Source of the DNA: Peromyscus leucopus | Lineage: Eukaryota > Chordata > Mammalia > Rodentia > Cricetidae | Reading direction: 5' to 3' | Assembly (NCBI RefSeq): GCF_004664715.2 | Contig: NC_051083.1 | Coordinates: 102,805,563-102,869,562 of the forward strand | Length of the DNA stretch: 64,000 bases | Part shown: in pieces, positions 23,808-35,243 of the stretch | Layout of the letters: the number at the start of each line of letters is the position of its first letter | Position numbering within the stretch: the stretch's first letter is position 1 | Program-made: the position numbers and the translations under genes | The notes under the pieces: model-generated | Told to the model about the DNA's origin: nothing | The model's input: only the letters and a program-made list of their open reading frames with translations | Databases searched by the model: none

Positions 23808-24108
23808 CCGCTATGGGACCTCTCTAGCCAACAGTTCAAAAGAATTAACCCATTCATGGCACTGGGCTGTTTACGTGTTAGCCATTGTGTCTAGTATGGA
23901 CATTGTTGCCCTGTTATAGTGTAGCTCCGATTTAACTCTTTGTGTGTTATGTGTATGTGTGTATTAGGAAGATTGTGTAGTAGTAATTTTCCATATGACT
24001 TTTAAAAGTGTTTTGTGTTATTTTCCTTTCACGTACTTCCTCCTCTCTCCTGTCTTGTGCTCTCCCACCCCAATTTAACCTTTTTCCATTCCATTATCAC
24101 ATTTTAAC

Positions 24109-24347
24109 CCTTTTATTTTATTTTACAATACCATTCAGTTCTACATAACAGCCACGGATTCCCTTGTTCTCCCCCTTCCTGCCCCCCCTTCCCACCAGCC
24201 CACCCCCCATTCCCACCTCCTCCAGGGCAAAGCCTCCCCTGAGGACTGAGATCGACCTGATAGACTCAGTCCAGGCAGGTCCAGTCCCCTCCTCCCAGAT
24301 TGAGCCAAGCGTCCCTGCATAAGTCCCAGGTTTCAAACAGCTAACTC
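24109..24347 (-). mobile_element. Younger L1 3'-end insertion with target duplication
   Basis: Starts with a T/A-rich tail, then gccacggattcccttgttct, a C-rich tract and gactcagtccaggcaggtcc. Flanked by cacattttaac at 24098-24108 and 24348-24358. Severely 5'-truncated, about 240 bp. Confidence 0.8.
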
Positions 24348-24882
24348 CACATTTTAACTTTTTAAACCAGTGCATTCTATCTCCCCTCATATGAAACCCC
24401 CTCCCCATGATTCCTTAGTAATTTCCTTACTTCTATGATCATTCCAGTTGAAACACAAATATCTGAAGGTTCAAATCTAGCATTCACAAGTGAGAGAAAA
24501 CATGGCATTTATCTTTCTGGATCTGGATTACCTCTCTCAGAATGATTGTTTCTAGTTCAATTCATTTACCTGTGAATGTCATAATTTCATCTTTCTTTAT
24601 AACTGAATAATAGTCCATTGTGTAAATGTACCACATTTACATTATCTATTCATCAGCTTATGGACATCTAGACTGTTCCCATATTGTAAGTAAAGCAGCA
24701 ATGAATGTAAATGACCTGGTATCTCTAGAGTAGGCTATGGAGTCCTTTGGGTATATACCCAGGAGTGGTATAGTTGGATCATGTGGTAGGTCTATTTTTA
24801 GTTTTTTGAGGAACTGATTTCCACAGTTGCTGCTCCAGTTTGTATTTCCACCAGCAGTGAATAAGTGTTTCCCATTCCCCAC

Positions 24883-26085
24883 TAACTATGATAGCAAAAC
24901 AAATGACGGTTGTTATATCTAAATCTCTGAAACAATAACCTGGTTCTCTTATATTATATTCTTTGAGGGTGTGCTAGAGATCTAACTCAGTCTTTGTGTA
25001 CACTAGGCACGTATAATATTTGGGAAATAATTTATTGTTATTAAAGGAAGTAAATACTGTTCTCAACACACAAGAGAGTCAGGTTTAGCAAGTTCTAAAG
25101 TCCATCTTTAAGAGAATTAGTAAAAGTTGCTTTGCTTACATGTTTGTACCTTTTACTGCAGTTTTGTTTGGTTTTGCAACCTGTACAGTCTTTGAACATC
25201 TTTTACATAAGTTGCAGATATTGTCATCAAATCCAAATCCCAGAGATTAGACATCTATGCTTGGATGTAATGAATTTATTATATATATTTTCTTTGTACA
25301 CTTGGAGGTTATCAGTAAATTAGGTTAGAAATTATAAGAGAAAAATAATTTCTCCAGTATTCTACAAAACACAAGAGCAATGTGCTAAAGTTGTATAATT
25401 TTTTTAAATGACTGTAATGCAGATAGTAAAATACATTCTGACTGTAGCCACCAATGTGCTGCCTGCAAAAAGAAACTCATGATCAAAATACTAAACAGAT
25501 AAGAAACTAGAGAAAATATATAATGCATAATTTTATATTGAAACATAATTTTGTTATGTATAACTGTCTATAGTATAAACTGTAGCTAGTGTGCAAAAAT
25601 AAGTTTCTCATAGAAAAATTTATAGCTAGCATGGAGGTGCATAACAGGCTGATGAAGAAGTACTGCTTGAGCTCAGTACTTTGCAGATAATCTTGACAAT
25701 ACACTGAGAGTCTATCTCAGAAATATAAAAGCAAGTTATAATGAATAAAAATATTCTATATGTATTGTCAGTTGCTGAGATACTAATATGAAAATTACCT
25801 TTATATTCAAATCCTAAGTGAAAGCCACTCTACTTTTTTGCTATTTTTACATGAAAACCATGTGTTTTTTTCCTTTTTAGCAAAACCCAATATTTGTTTA
25901 AAGCACTTTTATTTTGAAGCTGTTTCAGAAATTGCTTTTTTCATGTTTATAGCTAAACACATTAATAGACACTACTTTCAATATGCTGAAAAATAAAATT
26001 TTTACCATGTGCATTGATTCAGTAACTATTTTGTATTTGACTATAAAAGCACAAATAACAACAACAGTGATATACAAATAAGATT
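24883..26085. other. Intronic sequence with minor SINE fragments
   Basis: A reverse ID fragment lies at about 24966-25018 (gtgctagagatctaactcag) and a decayed B1-like stretch at 25622-25735. Otherwise AT-rich with nothing recognised. Confidence 0.4.
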
Positions 26086-26251
26086 ACATTAAACTTAGAA
26101 GCTACTGAACAGGAAAAGAAACAGCTAACAGGAGGAAAATAAAGTATACACTGGGATCAAATATCTGCACACCTTATATTTTATAAAGAGTTAATATCTA
26201 TAATATATCAGAAACTCAAACAACTCAGAAGCAAGAAAACAGTTAAAAATG

Positions 26252-26455
26252 GGCAGGGGAACATGACTTGGTGGTTAAGAACACTGGTTACTCTTCCAGA
26301 GGACCCTGGTTCAATCCCAGCATCCATATGATTGCTTATAATCACCTGTAACTCCAGTTCCAGGGCATCTGACACCTTCTTCTGAGGGTACCAGGTACAT
26401 GCTGGGTATACAGACATATGTGTAGGCAAAATACCCATACATATGAAATCATAAA
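26252..26455 (+). repeat. B3 SINE
   Basis: gacttggtggttaagaacac, tcttccagaggaccctggtt, gtaactccagttccagggca. Confidence 0.85.
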
Positions 26456-26477
26456 ACAGTTGTTTTAAATGGACAAA

Positions 26478-26608
26478 GAGACATGCCTGTAATTCCAGTA
26501 CTCGAAAGCAGGAGGATCAGGAGTTCTAGTTCATCCTCAGCTACTAGTGAGTTTGAGGTAGCCTATTCTGCCTGTGATCCTGTCTCTGCACCTAAAATAA
26601 ACAAACAC
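26478..26608 (+). repeat. B1 SINE
   Basis: gagacatgcctgtaattcca, gagtttgaggtagcctattc, gatcctgtctctgcac. Confidence 0.7.
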
Positions 26609-26900
26609 CTGAAATGGCAGTTTTCAAAAGCAGACATGGGGATAAGTGAACCAGTATATGAACTGCTCAACACCATTCCTCATAAAGGCTATGTAAAAAT
26701 CATGAGATACCTGTTAGGACTGTTGTCAAAAAATAGGTAAGTGGTAAGAATTTGGCCCATTGTGAATTGTTGGTAGGGATATAAATTAGTATAGACATTA
26801 CAGAAACCAGTATACAGGTTTCTCAACTAGAAATAGAACTGTCTCCAAGTAAAATTGCTGTGAGTATAAATTTCAAATGCTTTTAGAAACAAATGGTGAA

Positions 26901-28725
26901 TATGTAAACTGACAGGGTAATTATCTTGATTTAATCATATATATCAAAATGTTTCATTATTCCCAATAATTAGGAACTTCGTCAATTTCTTGTTTTTTTA
27001 GACAGTCTCATGGAAAGTTGGCCAAACAAGACCACTTCCTTTGTCCCAGATCTCTCTGAAATGTTTGTAGATGTGACATAGTGTCTTCGCTTATGTACTA
27101 TAATATAAAACTGTGTGTGTCACATAAAGAACATGCTTTACACATATGAACAGATACTTATACCTTTCTTCATCTGCTTTCTAAGTGTAATGTGTTCTGC
27201 CTATACCGACATACTGTTTGCTTTTATTATTATGTTCATAGGATGATATTGAACTTCTAATCTGGTCTGGCTATTAGGGTGAAATGAGTAAGGTTAATCT
27301 GGTAAAATTATTATAAAGATACATTTTGTTTGATAATTTACAGTATTTTTATTATGATGTCTTCCTGGGAATAAATTAGAAAAATAAAGTTTGGGCTTTC
27401 GTAATATTAAAAAAGCTTCCTAAAATCCCAGAAACTCTACAGATCCTTGCTAAGATCTTATAGCCAGTTGATGGTGGAAGAAAGAGAGTAACATTTTTGT
27501 GGCCATCTAGTCCTCTATTTTTCCCTCCCATCCCTAAGCATGGCCTCAGTAGTTGTTTTTGTAGACATGTACTCTCTCTGAAATCATGCTTTATCTTCAC
27601 TTTGAAATCAGAGACTGAGATATGTAGAAGGGCTGAGTGGTCCCAGGATACTGAAGATTAGTAGCACACTTATCGGGCAGGTACTTCTTCACTAATGACA
27701 ATTCTCAGATAGAGCTGAATGGAAGAAATAAGCATTTTAAAAGCCCTTGAACAATTGAAAAAAGTGCCACAGAGTGCAAAATAAAATCATAAAGTCTCTT
27801 TGGCAACATCCCCGAATCCCTATTCTTCTTTGACCTTGCAATTACAGTTTTTAAAAACCTGGCTTCTCTGTTCAGCACAGATAAGAAGCAAAATTAGAAA
27901 GGCAAGAAAGCTTTTAAGCATAGGAACATGGCCAGCTGTAGGAAGTGACCACTTAAGGTGAGGAAGAAAGAAAACTCTAAAGCAGATATTCCAAGCCTAG
28001 AATCTTGGGCATGAAAGCAAATAAATTCCCCGTATTTTATCACCTACAGGAGGGCATTATTATATTAAAATATTATGTTTGAGCATACTAATTAAGGGGT
28101 GATTACATATCTTTTATTTAAAGAGGTATTTCTAAGTGACAGATACTAAAACTGCAAGGATTACTCATATATTTATATACGTGAGACTTTATGTTCAAAC
28201 AACCATTAAAAGACAATGGTTAGGAAAATGCAGTAGGTGGTGCTGTGCATGAGCAACAAAGTGAAGGCAATTAATGCTGCTTCTTGAGTTGGACTAAACT
28301 TGTTTAAGGCTTTGAATTCTGACTGGCCCTTAACAGCTACAATAACTGCCTAATTGACATGCCGTAGCCTGGGAATGAAGTAAAGAAAGGTTCATATGTA
28401 AAATCTCCAGAGAAATGAAACCTTTGGATCTTCAACTTTTGCAGTGTTTAAGACCTTGCCCAGAAAGGAGGCAATATACTAAAGCCTGGAGTCAGGCTGC
28501 CTAAGGTCACATTCCAGCCTGTGCATTTTAAAGATAGAATTTAAATGATTGAGTCTGATCCAAGTTAGACTTTTGTTCTGTGAAAATAATATAATTAGTA
28601 GGAGAGTTTTGATGACTAAAAATGTTCAAGCATGCAAGCATTGTTTTGGCACATATGTGATAAATCATGGCCATTGTTTTATTATTTATAAAGCCCACTT
28701 GGAGTGGATATAAACCATGATGTTT
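26901..28725. other. Intronic sequence, nothing recognised
   Basis: About 1.8 kb, the longest repeat-poor stretch of the inferred first intron. A weak MIR-like text lies at 28450-28560. No exon recognised. Confidence 0.4.
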
Positions 28726-28726
28726 G

Positions 28727-28935
28727 CTACTATTTATTTGTTTGCTTATTATTTATGTTTGTGTGAATGTATGCCACATGTGTGTGCGTGCCTGCAGAAG
28801 CCAGAAAAGTGTATTGAGTTCCATGGAGCTTGAGTTACAGGTAGTTTTGAGCCAGTGGGTGCTGAGAACTGAACTCAGTCTTCCACAAGAGCAGCAAGCA
28901 CCCTTAACCATTGAGCAATCTCTGCAGTCCCCTGT
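28727..28935 (-). repeat. B3 SINE
   Basis: Reverse B3: gccagtgggtgctgagaact, gaactcagtcttccacaaga, acccttaaccattgagcaat. Confidence 0.85.
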
Positions 28936-29454
28936 TGGCTTGCTTTGTATGCTGGAATGAATTGTTCTTTTCTCATTTTGGCACATAACAAAGGTCATTT
29001 ACAAGTTAAATGTGTTTTTTACTTTTTACTAGGCACTGAAGTTCTATAAATAGATCAGAAATGTTTAACAAAAGAATTCTAGCCTTACATACTACCCTGA
29101 TAAAAAACAGTTTCAAACTTAACACTTTAGAAGAAACCATGGTAGTTTGAAGTACATTGTTACCCACCAAACTCTTAACGACATTATACTTAAAGTATGC
29201 TTCAAACATGAGTGGTTTTGGTTACCAGATTTTTTGTTTAATATCACTTATTGGTAAGATTTCATTTGAATCACCAGCTCAGTATACTCTGGCTTTTTTC
29301 ACTCTTTTTCAATGAGCTGGAGCTTTATAGGCTGTAGAGTACCCTTTTTGTGTCCAGAAATAGTTTTTGGCTCCTCACTACTGATAGCTTCCAAAGTACC
29401 ATGGAAAAATGTGGAGTAATTCAAAGTTGCTAAAGAAACTACCATGCACTGTAT

Positions 29455-29800
29455 ATGTCTTCATGCACCCTGACTTAATCCTCATATCAGTCCAAGGGAG
29501 ATATTTTTGCCCCCTTTTGCAGAGGACAAAACAGCACCTTTAAGAAACTGAATCAGCCGGGCGGTGGTGGCGCACGCCTTTAATCCCAGCACTTGGGAGG
29601 CAGAGCCAGGTGGATCTCAGTGAGTTCGAGGCCAGCCTGGGCTACCAAGTGAGCTCCAGGAAAGGCGCAAAGCTACGCAGAGAAACCCTGTCTCGAAAAA
29701 CCAAAAAAAAAAAAAAAAAAGAAACTGAATCATTAAATGATTTGATCACACACGTGGGGTATCATTAAACAGTGTTCAAGTGAAGTTAGCCTGCTTAAAA
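29455..29800 (-). repeat. MIR fragment split by a young B1
   Basis: cttaatcctcatatcagtcc, cccccttttgcagaggacaa and, after the B1, cattaaatgatttgatcaca fit a reverse MIR. The B1 occupies 29556-29718. Confidence 0.5.
29556..29718 (+). repeat. Young B1 SINE with target duplication
   Basis: Near-consensus B1. Flanked by aagaaactgaatca at 29542-29555 and 29719-29732, with an A18-type tail. Confidence 0.95.
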
Positions 29801-31129
29801 GACTGTTTTACTATGTCCCTTGTCTTTAAAAAGGAAGTAATTACTCTGCATAATCTGGAATATCTCCATTAATGTCAACAACTGGCCAATAACTTAGACA
29901 TTAAATCAACAGCCAGAAACCTATTACATACAAGAGCTAAGAATATCTTCCCTTCTAGGGGATGCAACCAGCTAAAGAACCTGGCCAAATTTCTCCAGGT
30001 GTAAGGATCCTGAGATAAACAGAATTTCTTCCCTTCTCTCCTTCATATGGGGTTTAGTATTTTTTGTTTTGTTTTTAAACAACATTGCTTTTACTATTGT
30101 AGGTCTGCACTTCCCCTTCGTTGTCCTTCAGAATTCAAGGTTCATGGAGATTTGAGCTTTTTAAGGTCTTTGTTTTCCTTTGGATTGTACTTGTTTGTTT
30201 TAGACATCTATTTGTATAGAATTGATCTTTATTTCTTTCTTTGGAAATTAGAATAGCCTTAATTATAACTAACATTCTATATGCAGGATTTTATTACACA
30301 GCAATATAGATTTGACTAGAGAACCAACTAATTGTCAAGATGCCAAGCATATGATCCCAGAACTCAGGAGACTGAGGCAGGAAAATCTTGAGTTTGGACT
30401 ATGTATCAACTCCCTGTCTTAACAAAACAAAACCTGTTTTCATTTCTGGAAATTGTCCTTTGTTAACACAAATTTATTTTGACCAAAAGCACTGTTAGTT
30501 AGGTGGGCACTGTTTCTGACAGTTAATTTTGTGCTTTTTCTTTAGTAACCTTAAAAAAATCAAGCTATAATTGTCTACTTCATCTTATCTCTAGTCCTAG
30601 CACAGAGTGGTATTCCAGAATATTAGTTCAGTGAAGAGACTAAGTGTTCTTTGAAAGTTATTTTGTTTCCTACTAAATTTTAAGTAGATCTTGAGGATTC
30701 CTGTAACAATATTATACTAAATTTGGCAAATAAAGAATATAGTAGTTTGGTTTTTCTTATAAATACAACTTTGAGGAAAAGTTACTCAGTCTCTTAAACT
30801 GTTTTTCTATCTGTACAAAAACACTGTGATTAAATGGTTTTGGTTTGAAGCTGCCTTTCAACCCAAAGTTGTATCATCTGTGATAATTGCATTTTATTTT
30901 TCAAAATCCATGCTATGTAGCCCTAAGGAATAATAATTAGTGGCCATAAATATGTTCTCTCAATTATGCTTTGAAACAAATATTAAACTGTTCTTACTTG
31001 GAAAATTAAACTGTTCTTACTGGAAAAAACCAAAAAAGTAAGGAAGGAATCAGTGAAAATAATTAGTGAGAAATTATTTTTGAAATTATTGTATCTAGAG
31101 TAGTCTATATTTAAGGATAGAATATTTTA
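29801..31129. other. Intronic sequence with one decayed B1
   Basis: A decayed B1 (+) lies at about 30335-30435 (tgatcccagaactcaggaga, tgaggcaggaaaatcttgag). A 20-base segment, aattaaactgttcttact, is locally repeated near 30983-31022. Otherwise nothing recognised. Confidence 0.4.
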
Positions 31130-31860
31130 TTAATTTATTGTTATTTTTTCTTTTATTGAGAATAGATTCTTTTCTTACATAATAGATCCTGATTATGGCT
31201 TCCCCTACCTCTGTTCCTCTCAGTTCCTTCCCACCTCCCCTCTCATCCATATCTACTCCCTTTCTGTCTTTCATTAGAAAAGAACAGCTCTATAAGGGAA
31301 ATATTAAAATATAATAAGATAAAACAAAAACTATCACCTTGAAGTTAGACAGGACAAGCCAACAGAAGGAAAAGAGCTCAAGAGAAGGCACAAGAATCAG
31401 AGAGCCACTCTGTTCGCAACTCAGGAATCCCATAAAAACACTAAACTGGGAGCAGTAATATATACATGGAGAACCTGATACAGACCCGTGCGGACTCTGT
31501 ATATGCTGCTTCAGTCTGTCAGTTCATAGGAGCTTTGCTCGTGTTGATTTACAGGGTCATGTCTGGTGTCCTCCATCCGCTCTGGCTCTTTCTGCCTCCT
31601 CCTTTGTGGGGTTCCCTGAGTGGAGGTATTTGGTAGAGACAACCCATTTAGGGATGAGTGTTCCAGGGTTTCTCACTCTGTGTTTAATGTCTGACTGTGA
31701 GTCTCTGTATTTGTTCCCATCTACTGTAGGAGCAAGCTTCTCTGATTGTAGCTGAACAAGGCACTGACTTTTGAGTATAGCAGAATGTCATTAGGAGTTA
31801 TTTTATCACTACATGTTTTTATTTTTTTAGACCTGTAGTATTTGGTTTTACCCCAGGTAA
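31130..31860 (-). mobile_element. L1 (Lx-like) 3'-UTR fragment
   Basis: Reverse L1 3' UTR: cctgattatggcttccccta, gataaaacaaaaactatcac, ggagctttgctcgtgttgat, ctgtatttgttcccatctac, agcagaatgtcattaggagt. It parallels the better preserved copies at 37593-38890 and 41765-43260. Confidence 0.75.
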
Positions 31861-32079
31861 GGGTAGAGTTTTGCTCCAGTAGAAAAACTGAAGTCAAAAC
31901 GAAAATCATTCCTCTTTCCAAAATCAGTATGTATAATGCATATGAAAATTTTGAACCATGTTAGAAACCAAAGAAGTGCAACATAGGACAAAAATAATAT
32001 GTACACTTGATTATCGAATTGACAAATATTGCAAATGGCACTCGTTTTCGGCAAAGATATTAAACTGGCATTCTTAAAG

Positions 32080-32240
32080 CAGTGAGAGCATAAATTGGTG
32101 TGATTGTTCTGGATAGCAGTCTGAAAACTTCCTGCAAATTTGAATTTTTTATACTTTTGACCCACAATTTCACATTTAGAACAACCATTTTGAGGAAGTT
32201 TATTGTGGAGTTGCACAGTTTCTTTTGTAGAAAGCTCCAT
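32080..32240 (+). repeat. Possible ancient L1M fragment
   Basis: tatacttttgacccacaatt and ttcacatttagaacaaccat resemble ancient L1 text. The only other signal is a 130-codon minus-strand opening (31848-32240) with no domain. Confidence 0.35.
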
Positions 32241-32421
32241 ATACTATATGTATATGAAGACAGATGGTAAGTAAGCTTATTAATAATTGCTTTAGCTTTC
32301 TTCCCTGATCTTTTGTTTTCCAGTAACAAAATATATACCTATTTTTTAATGCAAGCTTGTCTTTATTAGTATGTAGAAGTTTTTCTTATTTCTTCTAATA
32401 CTTTCTTTTGTTTCTGAACAG

Positions 32422-32455
32422 ATCTCCAGAAAAAGTTGGACTTTCATCAGTCAAG
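32422..32455 (+). CDS. Wdr44: Wdr44 coding exon (34 nt, second coding exon inferred)
   Basis: This short exon encodes the end of the extreme N-terminal segment of WDR44, residues about 27-37 (SPEKVGLSSVK), with its first base completing a glycine codon split with the upstream exon. The acceptor is a pyrimidine-rich tract ending 'gaacag' and the donor reads AAG|gttag. It leaves in phase 0 and joins exactly to the exon at 45232. WDR44 (rabphilin-11/Rab11BP) is a cytosolic and endosomal Rab11 effector in recycling-endosome and tubular export traffic. The preceding exon, with the start codon and the reported VAP-binding FFAT-like segment, is not in the window. The exon is isolated between introns of more than 32 kb and 12.8 kb, and because 34 is not a multiple of three, skipping it would shift the frame. 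Identification rests on recalled family sequence and on exact phase fit. Confidence 0.9.
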
Positions 32456-32691
32456 GTTAGTTGTGTTTTCTCAAAGATTTTGATATTTGTCACTTTCTTT
32501 CAACTGTTTTTTAAGTTATTTTTTCCTTCAAAAACATTGTCATTATATTCTAACTTAACAATTATTTAGATAATCCATAAATACCTATGTGAATATTGTG
32601 CTATAAGGACAGGTTTAAATATAATTTTTAGATTTTTCATTAATTTCTATTTGATTTATAATTTTAAAAATAAAAGAACACAATTAAAGGA

Positions 32692-33000
32692 CCAAATATA
32701 TAACTTAGTGATACAGTACTTACCTAGTATATACAAGGCCTTAGGTTCAGACCTTAGCATTTTAAAAAAGAAAAAATAGAATAACCAAAACACTTGTGTG
32801 CTTCTTATGGGCACATGTTTTGACACTGTTAGTATAAATAAAAATTAATACTGGCCTTATTTCTAAGTAAAGAGATTTTCTATTGTGACAGTATATCATT
32901 GGTGGCCTTTTTTGTTTGTTTTTGTCATACTGGGGATCAAACCTGGAACCTAGCACATGCTAGGTAAGAGCTCCATCACTGAGCTATATCTTAGTCCCTA
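32692..33000. repeat. Two opposed ID SINEs
   Basis: A sense ID at 32692-32770 (acttagtgatacagtactta, atacaaggccttaggttcag) and a reverse ID at 32908-33000 (ggggatcaaacctggaacct, gctccatcactgagctatat). Confidence 0.65.
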
Positions 33001-33464
33001 AGAGATACCCATTTTAAATACAAGAATATCATCATGAAAATGTACTTATATTAAATGTATTATAAGTATTTATATATGTGTATTATATGATTTTTGTATG
33101 TATAAACGAACATTTTCTATATTTCAGATATATATGCATATGTATATACATACATACATATACACATGCACCTTTAATGTACATTGGATACATTATAACA
33201 TAGTATATTTGTATGGAACAGTCTACAGAAGTAAAAATGAATTAATTATATATAATTAATATATATGTATATATTATATATATAATGTACCAGAGTGTTG
33301 ATTGGAGGTACAAGGCACAGAAAAAATATGCACTGTGATTCCATTATGTTTAGTTCAAAAGCATACCAAAAAATAATATATTGTTTAGAAATATAATCGT
33401 GAGTTCTCCCTGAGTCCCTTGATTCAGTCCCCTTAATACCCCATAAAATTGGGCATGATGGCTT
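33001..33464. other. AT-rich intronic sequence
   Basis: 33050-33300 is a patchwork of TATA/ATAC/TTAATA repeats. Nothing else recognised. Confidence 0.5.
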
Positions 33465-33787
33465 GTAGGCAAGGTTTTCTGTCCCACCAGCTAGCTCCCA
33501 ATAATCACACAGAGACTTATTATTAATTATAAATGCTTGGCTGATAACTTAGGCTCGTTGCTAACTAGCTCTTACCTCTTTAATTGACCCATATTTCTTA
33601 TCTATGCTCTACCATGTGGTGGTACCTGTTTTCACCATAGCATGTTCATCTCCTGCTTTCTTTGCATATAGCTGGTGACCCCACCCTCTTTCTTCTCAGT
33701 GTTCTCTCAGTCTGGCTCTCCCACCTAACCACCTAGCCTCTTCCTGCCTAGCTGTTGGCCAATTGGCTCTTTATTAAACCAGTGATG

Positions 33788-33790
<3 letters not shown>
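33465..33790 (-). mobile_element. ERV-type LTR, minus strand, ending at a (CA)n
   Basis: The minus strand starts TGTATCATCACTGG and has an AATAAAG signal just inside (33772-33778 region). The + strand starts TGTAGGCAAGG, so the ends are TG...CA. The body (agctcccaataatcacacag, gactacta-like text, ctagctgttggccaattggc) matches a rodent LTR type I recall but cannot name. No internal region. The right end abuts a perfect (CA)23 at 33791-33836. Confidence 0.6.

Positions 33791-33836
<46 letters not shown>
33791..33836. repeat. (CA)23 microsatellite
   Basis: Perfect CA repeat at the border of the LTR. Confidence 0.95.
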
Positions 33837-33838
<2 letters not shown>

Positions 33839-33849
33839 GTACAAAAGGA

Positions 33850-33990
33850 TTATTCCACAGCAATGGCTCATGCCTATAATACCAGCACTAGAGATGTGAA
33901 AGCAGGAGAATAAAAAGTTCAAAGTCATTGTTGTTAACATAGTGGATTTGATGCCATCTTGTTCTACATGAGGAAACATAAACATGGTCA
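33850..33990 (+). repeat. Old B1 SINE
   Basis: gctcatgcctataataccag, agcaggagaataaaaagttc. Confidence 0.55.
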
Positions 33991-34484
33991 AACTGGAAAG
34001 AAATCAAAGCAATGATAAACAAAATTTAGGCTGTCGTTTCTCAGGTGGAGAGATTATAAAGGAAAATGAGAATAAGTCCAAGAGACTTGAAAGCTCTTTC
34101 CTTTTTCTTAAAACTGGATGCTTAAGAAAGGTTCTATCATAATTCTTCCTTGTATTTTATAAAAATATTTTGTACTTAATATTTCCATGAAACATGTTTT
34201 AAAAATAATACATATAAATGGTTTAAATGTCCATAGAGCAAAAGATACATGATGGGAAGAGCTGTTCCTCTTCATCCCCTACCTCCTAGTCTGAATATCT
34301 AGAAGTGATTGCTTTTTATGCTTGTAAGTTTTCAAAGCCACTTGGCTCTAAGGTATTTATAGGTTATAACAAATAGGTCTGGAGAATCTACTTTGTGCCA
34401 GTAATTAAAGACTGTCCTTACTTGACTAAAATTAGATAGCAAGTGTACATATTTAGTAAATAAATATGAGATTGGGTTTTGTTC

Positions 34485-34985
34485 CCTTTTTATTTTTTTT
34501 ATTTCAAAGTAAGTATGGAGTCACAGGAAACTACAAATATAGTATGAAGAGGTCCTGTGTATCCTTCAGCCAGTTTCCCCAATGGTTATAACTTAATTAT
34601 AGAACAGTATCAAAACCAGGAATTTAACATTGGTCTAGTGTGAATGTATAATCCTATATCAGTATTTTCTGTGTTTATTTCTGTGTAACCACTACAACCA
34701 AGCTGCAGAACTGTGTCATCAACATCTGCCTTGTGCTACCACTTTATATTTTACATGCTACCAACACCCCAAATCATCTCCAAATTTGTTTTCCATTGAT
34801 GTAATTTTGTCATTTTGAAAGATAGTCTATAAATGAAATCATGTAATATATGCCCCTTTGAAATTAGCAGAAAGCATTGAGGTGGATCAGAATTGTATTA
34901 TCAGCATTGTGTTCATTTTCATTGCTTAGTATTGTACATACATGTTTATGTATTGAGGATATTGAGTATGTTTTATATATAAGTG
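34485..34985 (-). mobile_element. Ancient L1M 3'-end fragment
   Basis: tgaagaggtcctgtgtatcc, cagccagtttccccaatggt, tatcaaaaccaggaatttaa, and ctgtgtaaccactacaacca match an old mammalian L1 3' region. Confidence 0.6.
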
Positions 34986-34989
34986 TTAT

Positions 34990-35190
34990 ATCTACTAGTA
35001 TCCTTTTTTAAACATTTATTTTATGTATGCATTTCTGTGTGTGTATATACTACACAGAGGCTAGAAAAGGGCATTGGATCTCGTGGAGTTAGTGTTACAT
35101 ACAGACAGTTGTGAGCCACCCAAATATGGGTACAAATAACTGTGGAAAATCAGAAAGTGTTTTTCACTACCTACTTCTCTCCAGCTCCTC
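34990..35190 (-). repeat. B3 SINE, decayed
   Basis: Reverse B3: gcattggatctcgtggagtt, acagttgtgagccacccaaa, cttctctccagctcctc. Confidence 0.65.
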
Positions 35191-35201
35191 ATCTACAAAT
35201 A

Positions 35202-35205
<4 letters not shown>

Positions 35206-35243
<38 letters not shown>

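Larger units (their letters stand above)
22720..24882 (-). mobile_element. Old rodent L1, 3' UTR plus ORF2 C-terminal remnant
   Basis: 22720-24098 reads as reverse L1 3' UTR. 24359-24882 is the end of ORF2. The minus strand over 24658-24882 still translates to recognisable ORF2p C-terminal text (LKKLKIDLPHDPTIPLLGIY, IAALLTIWEQSRCP). A younger L1 3' fragment (24109-24347) is inserted between them. A G16 run lies at 23792-23807. It is a dead, 5'-truncated copy, antisense to Wdr44. Confidence 0.8.
26090..26900 (+). mobile_element. Ancient L1 ORF2 fragment (sense) split by B3 and B1
   Basis: 26195-26250 (gagttaatatctataatata, aaactcaaacaactcagaag) and 26620-26880 (atgaactgctcaacaccatt, catgagatacctgttaggac, attgttggtagggatataaa) match L1 ORF2 text in sense. 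Inserts are a B3 (26252-26455) and a B1 (26478-26608). Confidence 0.7.

Noticed and set aside
24658..24882. 74-codon minus-strand opening as a gene
   Set aside because: It is the C-terminal remnant of L1 ORF2 in a dead, truncated element.
31848..32240. 130-codon minus-strand opening
   Set aside because: No domain or homology I can name. It overlaps L1-like text and is best explained by chance in AT-rich DNA.
1..32421. Wdr44 promoter or first coding exon inside the window
   Set aside because: No CpG-rich segment and no sequence encoding the expected acidic N-terminus was found; it most likely lies upstream.
33050..33300. AT-rich tract as an origin or matrix-attachment site
   Set aside because: Low-complexity TA repeats alone are not evidence for such a function.
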